DNA of 64,000 bases from Paeniglutamicibacter sp. Y32M11 (GTDB lineage Bacteria > Actinomycetota > Actinomycetes > Actinomycetales > Micrococcaceae), in contig NZ_CP079107.1 of the NCBI RefSeq assembly GCF_019285735.1, positions 3,658,001 to 3,722,000 on the forward strand. Reading direction: 5' to 3'. Each line of letters opens with the position of its first letter. Position 1 is the first letter of the stretch. The position numbers were made by a program, and so were the translations under genes. This document shows, piece by piece, positions 1 to 8,938 of the stretch. The notes under the pieces were generated by a model. It was not told the origin of the DNA and made no database searches. It saw only the letters and a list, made by a program, of their open reading frames with translations.

Positions 1-1437
1 GGAATCCTTGACGCTCTTGCTCCCGAAATGCTCATGGGTACCGGGGCTCGATACTACGGACGCGGCGGTAAAATCATCGCCGAGGTCCGGCCGGGCAATC
101 CCCGATTGGGGCATCCCGGAAAGTCCCAGTTCGACCAGCCGGTCATGGAGGGATTGCTCTTCGAGGCCGCGACCCAACGCGACAACATTGAGCTGCACTT
201 TAATACCGAGGCGACCTCAATCGTCCAGCACAAAACGGGCGTCGTCGTCAACGCGGTGCGTCGCGGGGATCGTAGTCGAGGTGTTTCTGGCGTCGTTGCC
301 GGCAACACCAAGAGCGACCACGCTCCGGCCTCTGATGCCCAACAAACCGAGCTGATCATCAACGCAGCCTGGGTCATCGCGTGTGATGGGGGGCGTAGCT
401 TCACCCGGCGCGAATTGGGCATTGGGCTCAGCGGATCGACCCAGGTGGAAAAGTGGATCGTGGTGGATTTGCTCGATGTCCCAGGTACCCCCGAACCGTT
501 TGCGTCCTTCCATTGCAACGGCACCCGCCCCACCGTGGTGGTGCCGGGTGTTAAGGGACGGCGCCGCTACGAATTTATGCTTTTTGAGGGTGAAGATGAG
601 CAGGAGATGATCTCCTCCACGTCGATCACCAAGCTCGTGGCTCCGTACCAAGATATTTCCACCGTCACCGTGCGCCGAGCGACCGTTTACACCGCCCACC
701 AGCGCATCGCCGAAAAGTATCGTGTGGGTCGGGTATTACTCGCCGGCGATGCAGCACACCTCATGCCACCCTTTGCCGGTCAAGGTTTGAATGCGGGTAT
801 CCGTGATGCCGCCGCCGCCGCATGGCGCGTTGGCGCACACATCGCCGGCGAGGGAACCGACGCCCTGATTGACGACTATGCCGCCGAGCGTCGGCCCCAT
901 GCCGAAGACATGGTCAAGCTGTCCAAGCGCATCGGATGGGTCGTGATGAATACCAACCCGGTGATCACGCGCGTCCGGGATGCCCTTGTTATAGCAACGC
1001 GGGCTCTACCGCCGCTAAACGCCTGGCTCACCCAGATGCGATTCCTCAAACAACCCCACTACACCACCGGAACCGTGGCCCCGACTCCCTCCGCAGTTCC
1101 CGCCGCCGCTGCCAATCTGGTAGGCCGTTCACTGCCACAACCAGTGATACAAACCGAAACCGGCGTCAGGGCTTTGGACGAACTGCTTAGTAAGGACTGG
1201 ACGCTACTGGAAGTCACCAGTGGCAATCGTTTGGTGTTTGAGGATCTTGAAGGCAAGCGCACCACAACAACCGATATCGAGGGGGTATTCGCAGCCGCGG
1301 TGGGCATGGTCCTGCTGGTTCGTCCCGACCGTTACGTTGGCGGCATCGCGCCTATCGCGGAGCGAACAGCCATGCTGGCATCGCTGGGTGCCAAGGTCCC
1401 TCGGCTCACCGGGGCACCAGTTCGCAGCGAACAGTAA
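1..1437 (+). CDS. FAD-dependent aromatic monooxygenase (MhpA-like), 5' end cut by window
   Basis: The reading frame is already open at base 1, so the N-terminus with the first FAD-binding GxGxxG lies outside the window; 478 residues remain. Visible family motifs are the DG motif (ACDGGRSFTRRELG, near residue 130) and the GD motif (AGDAAHLMPPFAGQGLNAG, near residue 250), which together bind FAD and NAD(P)H in class A flavoprotein hydroxylases. The segment around FDQPVMEGLLFEAA and the C-terminal VRPDRYVGG resemble 3-(3-hydroxyphenyl)propionate/resorcinol-type hydroxylases. The expected reaction is ring hydroxylation of a phenolic substrate with O2 and NAD(P)H in the cytoplasm; the exact substrate cannot be told. 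A GntR regulator follows 160 bp downstream on the same strand and may control it. Confidence 0.85.
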   Translation, partial: GILDALAPEMLMGTGARYYGRGGKIIAEVRPGNPRLGHPGKSQFDQPVMEGLLFEAATQRDNIELHFNTEATSIVQHKTGVVVNAVRRGDRSRGVSGVVAGNTKSDHAPASDAQQTELIINAAWVIACDGGRSFTRRELGIGLSGSTQVEKWIVVDLLDVPGTPEPFASFHCNGTRPTVVVPGVKGRRRYEFMLFEGEDEQEMISSTSITKLVAPYQDISTVTVRRATVYTAHQRIAEKYRVGRVLLAGDAAHLMPPFAGQGLNAGIRDAAAAAWRVGAHIAGEGTDALIDDYAAERRPHAEDMVKLSKRIGWVVMNTNPVITRVRDALVIATRALPPLNAWLTQMRFLKQPHYTTGTVAPTPSAVPAAAANLVGRSLPQPVIQTETGVRALDELLSKDWTLLEVTSGNRLVFEDLEGKRTTTTDIEGVFAAAVGMVLLVRPDRYVGGIAPIAERTAMLASLGAKVPRLTGAPVRSEQ

Positions 1438-1597
1438 ACCCAGCCGTCGGACAGTCTCTTACTCAAAGCCATGCGGCCCAGCACCTGGGGGCAATGCAGC
1501 GCAGGCTTTGAAGATTCGTACTATTCTCGTTTATTGAGAGTGGTTGCGGATAATATTTTCGGGCGCAAACCACCACATCGAATACGAGGTTGGAATC

Positions 1598-2275
1598 GTG
1601 GCAAAAGCATCAACCCTCTCGATTGAGGGCATCCGCAAGACCATTCTGCGAGGCGAGTGGTCCCCCGGCGAACGCCTGCAGCCAACGACTTTGGCCATCC
1701 AGTTCGAGACCAGCACCACCGTGATCCGTGAGTCACTGACTCGTTTGGCGGGCGAAGGCTTGGTGATGATTCGGCCCAATCGCGGTTTCTTCGTCACGGA
1801 GCTCGACCTGCGCGAGCTGGCCGATATTACCGAATTGCGTTGCGTCACCGAGGCTTTGGCTGCCCGCTTGTCGATAGAACGCGGGACTCTAGCCTGGGAA
1901 GCAGACCTCATTGCTGCCCATCACACGCTGGCGCAGACCGCCCGACGCCGACCCGAGGACCCGGACCACGTTAATGATGAGTGGTCCAAAGCGCACCGCG
2001 AATTCCACCTCAAGCTCCTTGAAGCGTGCGATTGCGCCCCAATGGTCAGGCTGTCGTCGAACTTGGCAGATTCGACCGAGCTGTACCGTCGCTGGGCGGC
2101 GCCCTCCAGTGCAGCCAGCGGTCGCAACGTTGAACGTGAGCACGAGCTTTTGCTGGAAGCCGCGCTGAATCGAAATGCCGACGACCTGGCTCGGCTACTT
2201 CGTGAACATTATGAGGCGACGGTCAAAGTGGTCATCGAAGCCGGACTCGCCGACGCTGCCACCACAAGCGTCTAG
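1598..2275 (+). CDS. GntR-family transcriptional regulator, FCD (FadR) subfamily
   Basis: A 225-residue protein with an N-terminal winged helix (about residues 5-70, including GEWSPGERLQPTTLA and VIRESLTRLAGEGLV) and a C-terminal all-helical FCD ligand-binding domain (LRCVTEALAARLS, EFHLKLLEACD, and EHYEATVKV near the end). I chose the GTG at 1598 because GAGG lies 8 bases upstream and the protein then begins right before the HTH; an in-frame TTG at 1544 would add 18 residues with no family counterpart. FCD regulators usually repress small catabolic operons and respond to carboxylic acids, which fits the monooxygenase just upstream. The effector is unknown. Confidence 0.85.
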   Translation: MAKASTLSIEGIRKTILRGEWSPGERLQPTTLAIQFETSTTVIRESLTRLAGEGLVMIRPNRGFFVTELDLRELADITELRCVTEALAARLSIERGTLAWEADLIAAHHTLAQTARRRPEDPDHVNDEWSKAHREFHLKLLEACDCAPMVRLSSNLADSTELYRRWAAPSSAASGRNVEREHELLLEAALNRNADDLARLLREHYEATVKVVIEAGLADAATTSV

Positions 2276-2411
2276 CTTTCCTCATATCTCCCCATGCAAA
2301 TGGTTGTTGCCCGGTCCCATCAGCACATTCGGAACCGAGCAACAATCATTTGATGATCCCAGCAGTCCAGTCTCTGCACAGATGGCGCAAGGATATCGGG
2401 TGGGCTGTGGC

Positions 2412-3854
2412 TTATGCTTTGTCGTGGTCTTTCGCCACGGGATTCGCTGCTCGATCAGCGTTCAGTCGCCACAAAAGCTGCTCCACCAACCCAGGCAACC
2501 GCGGCGCCACCGACTCATACATCTGCCCACTACTCGTCGTCACACGCAGCCCATGCCGCACACCCGGAACCGTTTCCTCAACCCACCCCGGAGACTCTTT
2601 CGTCGCGTTACAACTACGACATCGTCCATCGATATTCTCCACCGAACTCGGCCCACCCCGAGCCGCCTGCACCACATGATCAATCTCCCGAATCAAACCA
2701 TTACACCCCGGGGTTCGACAATGCTGATCCCGTAACATCACAAACCACTTCAGTTTCCCGCTAATCACCCGCGCCTTAGAATCCATAGCCACCAAATCCC
2801 CCGCACCAGGTGCCGTATAGAGCCGAACCACCTCAATATCCTCCGGATTCTGCCACGTTCCCAGCAAAAGCTTCCGTGAGCGATCCGCACTGATATATCC
2901 AAACCCCGGAATCAATGCCGGCTCCCCCTCCCCCGTGAAGAACGTTCCCTCCGTCATCACCAAGTTCAACCGGACCCGCATATTCTCGTGATCCGTGAAA
3001 CCCGTCATCGAGGTCAAGAAGTAGTCGGCAGCTATTTGCCCCCGAGTGCGTTCATCCCCGGCCGCTTGCCCGCGTCCTTCTTCCCGAGCCAAAACCTGCA
3101 GGATCGCCGCCCCATATTCCACCGGGACCAAACCATCGATACGCATCCGATACGCATCAAAACGATACACATGAAGATAACGACCCACCCGAGCCTTCTG
3201 CTCCGAATCTTCCTCCAGCTCCGGTTCTAACAGCAGCGCCCACTGATGAATCGACTCACGCAATAAGGCATCCCCACCGGCAAAACACAGTGGACAGTCG
3301 GTGAACAACAGCTCCTCAATGAGCAGCTGGTTTTCCTTCTTCAGATGCCGCACCCCACGGGCCACGATCTCGGCCTGATGGAAGGTAATCGTGTCATCAC
3401 CCACCGCGGCCCGCGTGAGCGGTAAATCTCGGGAAATAACCCGCGAGAGATGCAAAAACTCCACCCCCGAGCAGCGCGGCTGCCGCAACACCAACGCCAC
3501 CTCCGCCCCGATACCCCAGGAAGGATTCTTCTCCCGAACCCCCGCCGACTTGCGCGTAGCGACCACCGCGTCCTCATGAGCGCACGCAAGATCCGCTTGA
3601 CGGGCACTGGCCGCAGACTTCAAATATTCGAAAGCCCCCAACGCCTCGACCCGGTCAAAGGCCGTCCCCTCCATTGGAGTCTCATTCACGACGGTGGCCA
3701 AGACCCGCAGAGCGGCAGCTCCGGCACTGGCAAGATACTCAGCCACCAGCGCACCGATCTCCACCCCGCGCTGTATCAACGCGGCATTGGAGAGCTCCTC
3801 ACCGGGCACCGCACAGAGGGTGCCGGGAATCTGAGGTGATGACGTCGTTGCCAT
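2412..3854 (-). CDS. DUF222 / HNH endonuclease domain protein
   Basis: A 480-residue protein of the actinobacterial DUF222-HNH family (13E12-repeat type), often present in many copies per genome. The N-terminal two thirds is the helical DUF222 region. The C-terminal HNH motif is visible as CRTPGCNGLIREIDHV, then GRCRSCNATKESPGW near residues 385-430, with the zinc-binding cysteines and the catalytic His intact. The biological role of the family is not established; nuclease activity is inferred from the motif only. I chose the ATG at 3854: a TATAAT hexamer ends 6 bases before it, so the mRNA is probably leaderless. A start 42 bases upstream would lie before this promoter. It is convergent with the GntR gene. 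Confidence 0.85.
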   Translation of the reverse strand: MATTSSPQIPGTLCAVPGEELSNAALIQRGVEIGALVAEYLASAGAAALRVLATVVNETPMEGTAFDRVEALGAFEYLKSAASARQADLACAHEDAVVATRKSAGVREKNPSWGIGAEVALVLRQPRCSGVEFLHLSRVISRDLPLTRAAVGDDTITFHQAEIVARGVRHLKKENQLLIEELLFTDCPLCFAGGDALLRESIHQWALLLEPELEEDSEQKARVGRYLHVYRFDAYRMRIDGLVPVEYGAAILQVLAREEGRGQAAGDERTRGQIAADYFLTSMTGFTDHENMRVRLNLVMTEGTFFTGEGEPALIPGFGYISADRSRKLLLGTWQNPEDIEVVRLYTAPGAGDLVAMDSKARVISGKLKWFVMLRDQHCRTPGCNGLIREIDHVVQAARGGPSSVENIDGRCRSCNATKESPGWVEETVPGVRHGLRVTTSSGQMYESVAPRLPGLVEQLLWRLNADRAANPVAKDHDKA

Positions 3855-3860
3855 ACCACT

Positions 3861-3868
3861 ATTATAGA
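3861..3868 (-). promoter_or_regulatory. -10 element of a probable leaderless promoter for the HNH gene
   Basis: Read on the minus strand, CTATAAT is followed by AGTGGT and then the ATG at 3854. A transcript starting the usual 6-7 bases after the -10 would begin at the start codon itself. No ribosome-binding site and no convincing -35 is seen. Confidence 0.45.
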
Positions 3869-3985
3869 AAACCCCAACGACACTTTGGGCTTCCATCGAG
3901 CAATGCTAGGAAAAAGATTCGACCGCGTGATAACAAGCCAGTGCGGGGAAGTGTCCCCACGGCGGATCTAACCGTGAAAACAAAA

Positions 3986-4034
3986 GGCCATGTCCGCTTC
4001 GCACCTGATTCAACAGGAAGAAGCGGACATGGCC
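3986..4034 (-). terminator. Intrinsic terminator of the rbs operon
   Basis: A perfect 15-bp stem (3986-4000 with 4020-4034) encloses a 19-base loop. On the minus strand it is followed by a TTTTGTTTT run. It lies 14 bp beyond the stop of rbsD, the last gene of the operon. Confidence 0.8.
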
Positions 4035-4048
4035 GACTCACGGTGCAG

Positions 4049-4432
4049 TTAGAAATCGACTCCACAGTGCAGGATCACGTTGGCATAGGGGGTTACTTCC
4101 CCGGTGCGCACCACAACCTTGGCTTTCGGCAGGTGGGCCTTGAGCTGTTCGTGAGAAATGAAGTTAGCGTTCAGTCCTTGCTCCACGCAGATCTCCTGAA
4201 CTCCGGTACCGCGAGCTTCGCTGGCCAGCGTGCTGGACTCGATGACCAGGTTCCGGCTCAGGACCTCGAGGATGTCGCTGAAGCTGGGAGTACCGCGCAC
4301 CAAGGCAAGATCAATCAGGATGGGTCCGGTAGGAATCGGCAGACCACAATCGGCGATGACCACGGTGTCGGTATGACCCAGGGTGGCCAAAGCGCTAAGC
4401 AGCGGAGCGTTAAGGATGTCAGTTTTGAGCAC
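4049..4432 (-). CDS. rbsD: D-ribose pyranase
   Basis: A 127-residue protein of the RbsD/FucU family, which interconverts the pyranose and furanose forms of D-ribose so that ribokinase can use it. The family signature is at the N-terminus (HTDTVVIADCGLPIP, with the catalytic-region His and Asp) and the conserved TGE(V)TPYANVIL is at the C-terminus. The length is normal for the family. It is the last gene of the rbs operon, 38 bp after rbsK, and is followed directly by the operon terminator. Confidence 0.95.
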   Translation of the reverse strand: MLKTDILNAPLLSALATLGHTDTVVIADCGLPIPTGPILIDLALVRGTPSFSDILEVLSRNLVIESSTLASEARGTGVQEICVEQGLNANFISHEQLKAHLPKAKVVVRTGEVTPYANVILHCGVDF

Positions 4433-4470
4433 GGGAGGTCCTGGGCTTTCGGAATCTATGGGTCTAAGGT

Positions 4471-5382
4471 CTAGAGGTTTTCGAGCGAGCGCGGGTACGA
4501 AGCCTGAGCCCCATGCCCCTGCACGCTCAGTGCTGCAAAGTGAGAGGCGAATCCCGCGGCGTCGATCAGCGTTTCACCGATAGCCAGGCGCGCGGCCAAG
4601 GCGCCGGTGAAGGCGTCGCCGGCACCGGTGGTATCGACGGCGGTGACCTTGCTGGCCGCCACGGTGGTGATGGTGGCGGAATCTTCACCGCGCTGCGCCA
4701 CCAGCGCGCCGTCGCCACCCATGGTGATGACCACCGATTCGAGCCCCTGATTGCACAAACGCTGCGCGATGACGGCTTCCGGTTCGGTGCTCAGTGCGGT
4801 GGTGCCCTCGAGCTGAGCCAGAATTAACGCCGCCTCATGCTCGTTGACCACCAGTGGGTTTGCCCGGCAGAGGTAGTCACGATCCAGTTCGATGACCGGG
4901 GCCAGATTCAAGACGATGGGCCCGGTGGCGGCATCGATGGCGGCGCGGATGCCCGAGGCTGGAATTTCTCCCTGCAACACCAATACCCCCGCTAGGGCCC
5001 CGGCTTCGCGAACCGCAACCTCATCCATGGCGGAGTTGGCGCCGGAAATCACCGCAATGCTGTTCTCCGCTTGCGCGTCAACACTGATGATGGCCACGCC
5101 GGTGGCGCCATCGATATGCTGCACGCGATCCAGAACAACGCCTGCCTCGGCGAGCTGACCTAAGGCAATCTCGGCATGCGAATCGTTGCCCACCGCCCCA
5201 ATGAATTCGGCCCTCGCACCGGCAAGAGCGGCCGCGAGGGCCTGGTTGGCCCCCTTGCCGCCGGGGGTTAGCCGGTACGAATCGGCAAGGACCGTCTCAC
5301 CCGGGGAAGGCAGTCGGCGCATCATGGCGGTGATGTCCACATTGGAAGATCCCACGATGGTTACCTGCGTCGTCGTTGCCAT
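4471..5382 (-). CDS. rbsK: Ribokinase
   Basis: A 303-residue PfkB-family sugar kinase that phosphorylates D-ribose at O5 with ATP. Signatures are GGKGANQA near residue 41 (substrate binding) and DTTGAGDAFTGAL near residue 250 with the catalytic Asp and anion hole; NVDITAMMRRLPSPGET at the N-terminus is typical of ribokinases. I chose the ATG at 5382 because AAAGGACA lies just upstream; an in-frame ATG 63 bases earlier would add a non-conserved extension. It sits between rbsB and rbsD, as in many actinobacterial rbs operons. Confidence 0.93.
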   Translation of the reverse strand: MATTTQVTIVGSSNVDITAMMRRLPSPGETVLADSYRLTPGGKGANQALAAALAGARAEFIGAVGNDSHAEIALGQLAEAGVVLDRVQHIDGATGVAIISVDAQAENSIAVISGANSAMDEVAVREAGALAGVLVLQGEIPASGIRAAIDAATGPIVLNLAPVIELDRDYLCRANPLVVNEHEAALILAQLEGTTALSTEPEAVIAQRLCNQGLESVVITMGGDGALVAQRGEDSATITTVAASKVTAVDTTGAGDAFTGALAARLAIGETLIDAAGFASHFAALSVQGHGAQASYPRSLENL

Positions 5383-5463
5383 GTCTCTGTCCTTTGGGTG
5401 ATGGTGCGTATTTTCAAGCGATGGTGCGGAGCCCCTGGCTATCAAGGACTCCGCACCGGGGTA

Positions 5464-6399
5464 TTACTTGGTGAATTCGGCGACGTTCTTGGAGGACACG
5501 GTGTCCACTGCGACGGAAACCGTGGCCTCAACGTCCTTGCCGGCCAGCGACTTGGAGATGATCTGCACACTCTGGCGGCCCAACTCGGCGGGGTTCTGTG
5601 CGATGGTGGCCAACAGGGTGCCCTTGGTGACGGCGGTGAAGCCATCGGCGGTGCCATCAAAGCCAACCACCGAGACCGACTTACCGGCCTTGTCGCCCAG
5701 GGCCTGGATGGCGCCGAGTGCCATTTCGTCGTTCATGGCCAACACGCCAGCGACATCCGGGTTGCCCTGGAGCAGGTTGGTGGACACGTCAAGTGCCTTG
5801 GCGCGGTCGTAGTTGGCCGGCTGCGAGGAGATGACCTCGATGTCCGGGAAGGCAGCCAGACCCTTGGTGAAACCCTCGCCGCGTTCGTTGGTCGAGGATG
5901 CGCCGGGGACGCCCTCAAGAACGATGATCTTGCCCTTGCCGCCCAGCTTTTCTGCCAGCGCGGTGGCTGCCTGCTCGCCACCTGCAACATTGTCACTGGC
6001 AACAAACGAGGCAACCTTAACATCGCCCACGGAGCGGTCAACCGAGACAATCGGTAAGTCCGCACCGGTGACCGGCGCCAAGGCTGCGACGGCAGCGTCG
6101 GAATCGACGGCATTGATGATGACGCCCACCGAACCATCGGTGGCGGCGGTGGCCAGCTGGTTGGCCTGGGTGGCGGAGTCATTCTGTGCATCCACGATGG
6201 TCAGCTCGATGCCGGCCTTGGTGGCTTCTTCCTGGGCACCGTCACGTAGGTCAACGAAGAATGGGTTATTCAGGGTGGAGATGGCCATGGTGACCTTGCC
6301 ACCGTCGGCCGAGGCCTCGCCACGGTTGCAGGCGGTGGCGGTCAACACGAGGGCCAGACCCACGGAAAGTGCTGCGGTTTTGCGAACGATGTTCTTCAT
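5464..6399 (-). CDS. rbsB: D-ribose ABC transporter substrate-binding lipoprotein
   Basis: A 311-residue periplasmic-binding-protein-like (type 1) sugar receptor. A signal peptide (MKNIVRKTAALSVG) ends in a lipobox around TATAC, so the protein should be lipid-anchored outside the membrane. The mature part has the two-lobe RbsB pattern: NPFFVDLRDGA, INAVDSDAAV, VSVDRSV, NERGEGFTKGL and AMNDEMALGA. It delivers ribose to RbsAC. Its gene lies 59 bp after rbsC and 81 bp before rbsK. Confidence 0.93.
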   Translation of the reverse strand: MKNIVRKTAALSVGLALVLTATACNRGEASADGGKVTMAISTLNNPFFVDLRDGAQEEATKAGIELTIVDAQNDSATQANQLATAATDGSVGVIINAVDSDAAVAALAPVTGADLPIVSVDRSVGDVKVASFVASDNVAGGEQAATALAEKLGGKGKIIVLEGVPGASSTNERGEGFTKGLAAFPDIEVISSQPANYDRAKALDVSTNLLQGNPDVAGVLAMNDEMALGAIQALGDKAGKSVSVVGFDGTADGFTAVTKGTLLATIAQNPAELGRQSVQIISKSLAGKDVEATVSVAVDTVSSKNVAEFTK

Positions 6400-6458
6400 C
6401 TGAGGTGTTCTCCTTTGAACGTGATGGGGGGTGAAGCGAGGTGGATGAAACGAAACTT

Positions 6459-7424
6459 TTAGTGCTTGACGTTCTTGCGGCGGAAGACATCAAAGCCCAC
6501 GGCGATCGCGATGACCAGACCAATAACAACCTGCTGCCAGAAGGCCGATACCGAGAGCAGGTTCAGGCCGTTGCGGATGACGGCAAGAACCAGTGCGCCA
6601 ATCAGCGTGCCGGAGATGCGTCCGACCCCGCCGGAGAGCGATGCCCCACCGATGACCACCGCGGCAATGGCGTCGAGCTCGTAGCCGGAGGCCAGGGTCG
6701 GCTGGGCCGAGTCCAGGCGGCCGGCCAGGATCATGCCCGAAAGGGCCGAGAAGATGCCGGAGATGACAAACACCGTGACCAGTACGCGCTTGACCGGGAT
6801 ACCGGAGAGACGGGCCGCCTCGGTATTGCCACCCACGGCGAAGGCGTTTTTGCCGATGACGGTGTAGTTCAGCACAAAGCCGGCAACAATCGCCGAGAGC
6901 ACCAACACGATGATCGGCACCGGAATGACTCCCACATCGGAGCCGAGGAAGGAGACGGCATCGCCGGTGGGAATCGGGCGACCATCGGAGATGACCAGGG
7001 TCAGCCCGCGCACGATGGTCAGCATCGCCAGTGAGGCAATGAAGGTGGGCAGCTTGCCGTACGCACTCATCGCGCCGGTGACCCAACCGCAGGCGGCACC
7101 CACCAAAAGGCCGATCACGATGGCCAGTCCGCCGGGCAGTTCGGCCGTGGACACCCAATAGGAGGAGACCATGGCCGAGAGTGCCGCGACGGAACCCACC
7201 GACAGGTCGATGCCGGCCGCAACAATCACGAAGGTCAGACCAAAGGCCATCACGGCGATGGTGGAGACCTGGATGCCGACGTTCACGAGGTTCGCTGCGG
7301 TCAGGAAGCGCGGGGTGGCGATGAACAGGGCCAGGCAGAGAATCACCAGGCCCACCAGGGCGCCGTTGTTGGCAAGGAAGGCCTTGAAGTCAAAGCCCTT
7401 GGATTTGATGGCTACGCTGCTCAT
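6459..7424 (-). CDS. rbsC: D-ribose ABC transporter permease
   Basis: A 321-residue multi-pass membrane protein of the BPD_transp_2/RbsC family with eight or more hydrophobic segments. Family markers are AAGIDLSVGSVAALS (near residue 70) and the cytoplasmic loop GGNTEAARLSGIPVKRV, which contacts the ATPase. The start overlaps the rbsA stop by one base (TAATG), so the two are translationally coupled. Confidence 0.94.
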   Translation of the reverse strand: MSSVAIKSKGFDFKAFLANNGALVGLVILCLALFIATPRFLTAANLVNVGIQVSTIAVMAFGLTFVIVAAGIDLSVGSVAALSAMVSSYWVSTAELPGGLAIVIGLLVGAACGWVTGAMSAYGKLPTFIASLAMLTIVRGLTLVISDGRPIPTGDAVSFLGSDVGVIPVPIIVLVLSAIVAGFVLNYTVIGKNAFAVGGNTEAARLSGIPVKRVLVTVFVISGIFSALSGMILAGRLDSAQPTLASGYELDAIAAVVIGGASLSGGVGRISGTLIGALVLAVIRNGLNLLSVSAFWQQVVIGLVIAIAVGFDVFRRKNVKH

Positions 7425-8938
7425 TAGTTGTTTCCTGATTCGTTTTCACGGTGCACATTGCTCACGGCCATGGCCATGATTTTGTCCTGGGTGGCTTCGG
7501 CGGTGAGAAGTTCGCCGGTGATGCGGCCCTGGCTCATGACCAGTACGCGATCTGACATGCCCAGCACTTCGGGCAATTCGCTGGAGGCCATCAGTACGCA
7601 GCCTCCGGAGGAGGTGATCTCATTGATCAGCTCGTAGATTTCTACCTTCGCGCCAACGTCCACGCCGCGGGTGGGTTCATCGAGCAGCAAGACCTTGGAT
7701 CCGGCGGTGAACCAGCGCCCGAACACTGCCTTTTGCTGATTGCCTCCGGAGAGCGAACGAATGGGCTGATCAATCGAACCCATCCGGATGCGCAGGCGTG
7801 CGGCGATATCCTCGGCACGCTTGCGCTGGCCCTTGCGGTCCACCAGACCGAGCTTGGAGCTCGAGGCCATGGTGGCGTATCCGATGTTCTCTGCCACCGA
7901 GGCGTCGAGCACCAGACCCTGCGTCTTGCGGTCCTCGGGTACGTGCCCGATGCCGGCGCGAGTTGCCGCGGCCACGTCGTGGCCGGCCAGTGGGGCACCG
8001 GCAACGGTGACGGATCCCGAGGTATAGGCGTCGGCTCCGGCGATGGCACGGATCAGTTCGGTGCGTCCGGCACCCATCAGACCGGCCAGTGCCACCACCT
8101 CACCGGGGCGGACATCGAGGCTGATGTTGCTGAGCATGCCAACCGACAGATCCTTGACCGAGAGCAAGACAGTGTCCGCGACGTCGGTGCGCACGCGGGG
8201 GAATTGCTCGTCGATTTCGCGTCCCACCATCAAACGAACCAGTTCGTTCTCGTGGGTGTCGGCCGGAACCGTGGCGATGAACTGACCATCGCGCAACACG
8301 TTGACGAAGTCACCGATTTCGGCGATTTCATCGAGGTGGTGGCTGATGAAGACCATACCAACGCCCTTGGCCTTGAGCTGGTTGACCACCGAGAAGAGCT
8401 GGCTGATCTCGGAGTTGGTCAACGCCGCCGTCGGCTCATCGAGGATCAGCACACGTGCATCCAGGGACAGGGCCTTGGCGATTTCCACCAGCTGCTGCTG
8501 CGCCAGACCCAGCTCCCCCACCAGCGTGTCCACGTGGAGATCGAGATCCAAGCGGTCAAGGGCGGCACGCGCAATGGCACGCATTTCGCGGCGGTTGATG
8601 ATGCCAAAGCGGCGCGGTACCCGGCCGAGGGTGATGTTCTCGGCAATGGTCATGGAGGGCACCAGGTTGAGTTCCTGGTGGATGGTGGCAATGCCCAGTG
8701 CCTCGGAGGACTTGGTGTCGGTGATACTTACTTCTTCACCGTCCAGCAGGATGCGGCCGGAATCCGGCGGGTGAACCCCGGCGATCATCTTGATCAGGGT
8801 GGACTTGCCGGCGCCGTTTTCGCCGAGCAATACCGAGACCTTTCCGGCGTGCACCTCGACGGTGACCTCGTTGATGACCTGGATGGCACCGAAGGACTTA
8901 CAGACCTTCTCCAGGACCAGTAGGGGGTTCTTGCTCAT
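7424..8938 (-). CDS. rbsA: D-ribose ABC transporter ATP-binding protein (two NBDs)
   Basis: A 504-residue protein with two fused ATPase domains. The first has Walker A GENGAGKST (near residue 39), signature LGLAQQQLVEIAKAL and Walker B LILDEPTAAL. The second has a degenerate Walker A (GLMGAGRTELIRA), signature LSGGNQQKAVFGRW and Walker B LLLDEPTRGVDVG. This asymmetry is normal for RbsA/MglA/XylG. It overlaps rbsR upstream by 4 bp (ATGA) and rbsC downstream by 1 bp. Confidence 0.95.
   Translation of the reverse strand: MSKNPLLVLEKVCKSFGAIQVINEVTVEVHAGKVSVLLGENGAGKSTLIKMIAGVHPPDSGRILLDGEEVSITDTKSSEALGIATIHQELNLVPSMTIAENITLGRVPRRFGIINRREMRAIARAALDRLDLDLHVDTLVGELGLAQQQLVEIAKALSLDARVLILDEPTAALTNSEISQLFSVVNQLKAKGVGMVFISHHLDEIAEIGDFVNVLRDGQFIATVPADTHENELVRLMVGREIDEQFPRVRTDVADTVLLSVKDLSVGMLSNISLDVRPGEVVALAGLMGAGRTELIRAIAGADAYTSGSVTVAGAPLAGHDVAAATRAGIGHVPEDRKTQGLVLDASVAENIGYATMASSSKLGLVDRKGQRKRAEDIAARLRIRMGSIDQPIRSLSGGNQQKAVFGRWFTAGSKVLLLDEPTRGVDVGAKVEIYELINEITSSGGCVLMASSELPEVLGMSDRVLVMSQGRITGELLTAEATQDKIMAMAVSNVHRENESGNN

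Noticed and set aside
2276-2411. Possible small gene between the GntR and HNH genes
   Set aside because: The open frames here continue antisense into the HNH gene and show no start signal; I see nothing functional in this 136-bp gap.
7733-8923. 396-codon open frame on the plus strand
   Set aside because: It is antisense to rbsA, whose motifs are complete. The frame exists because of high GC codon bias and has no ribosome-binding site or recognisable domain.
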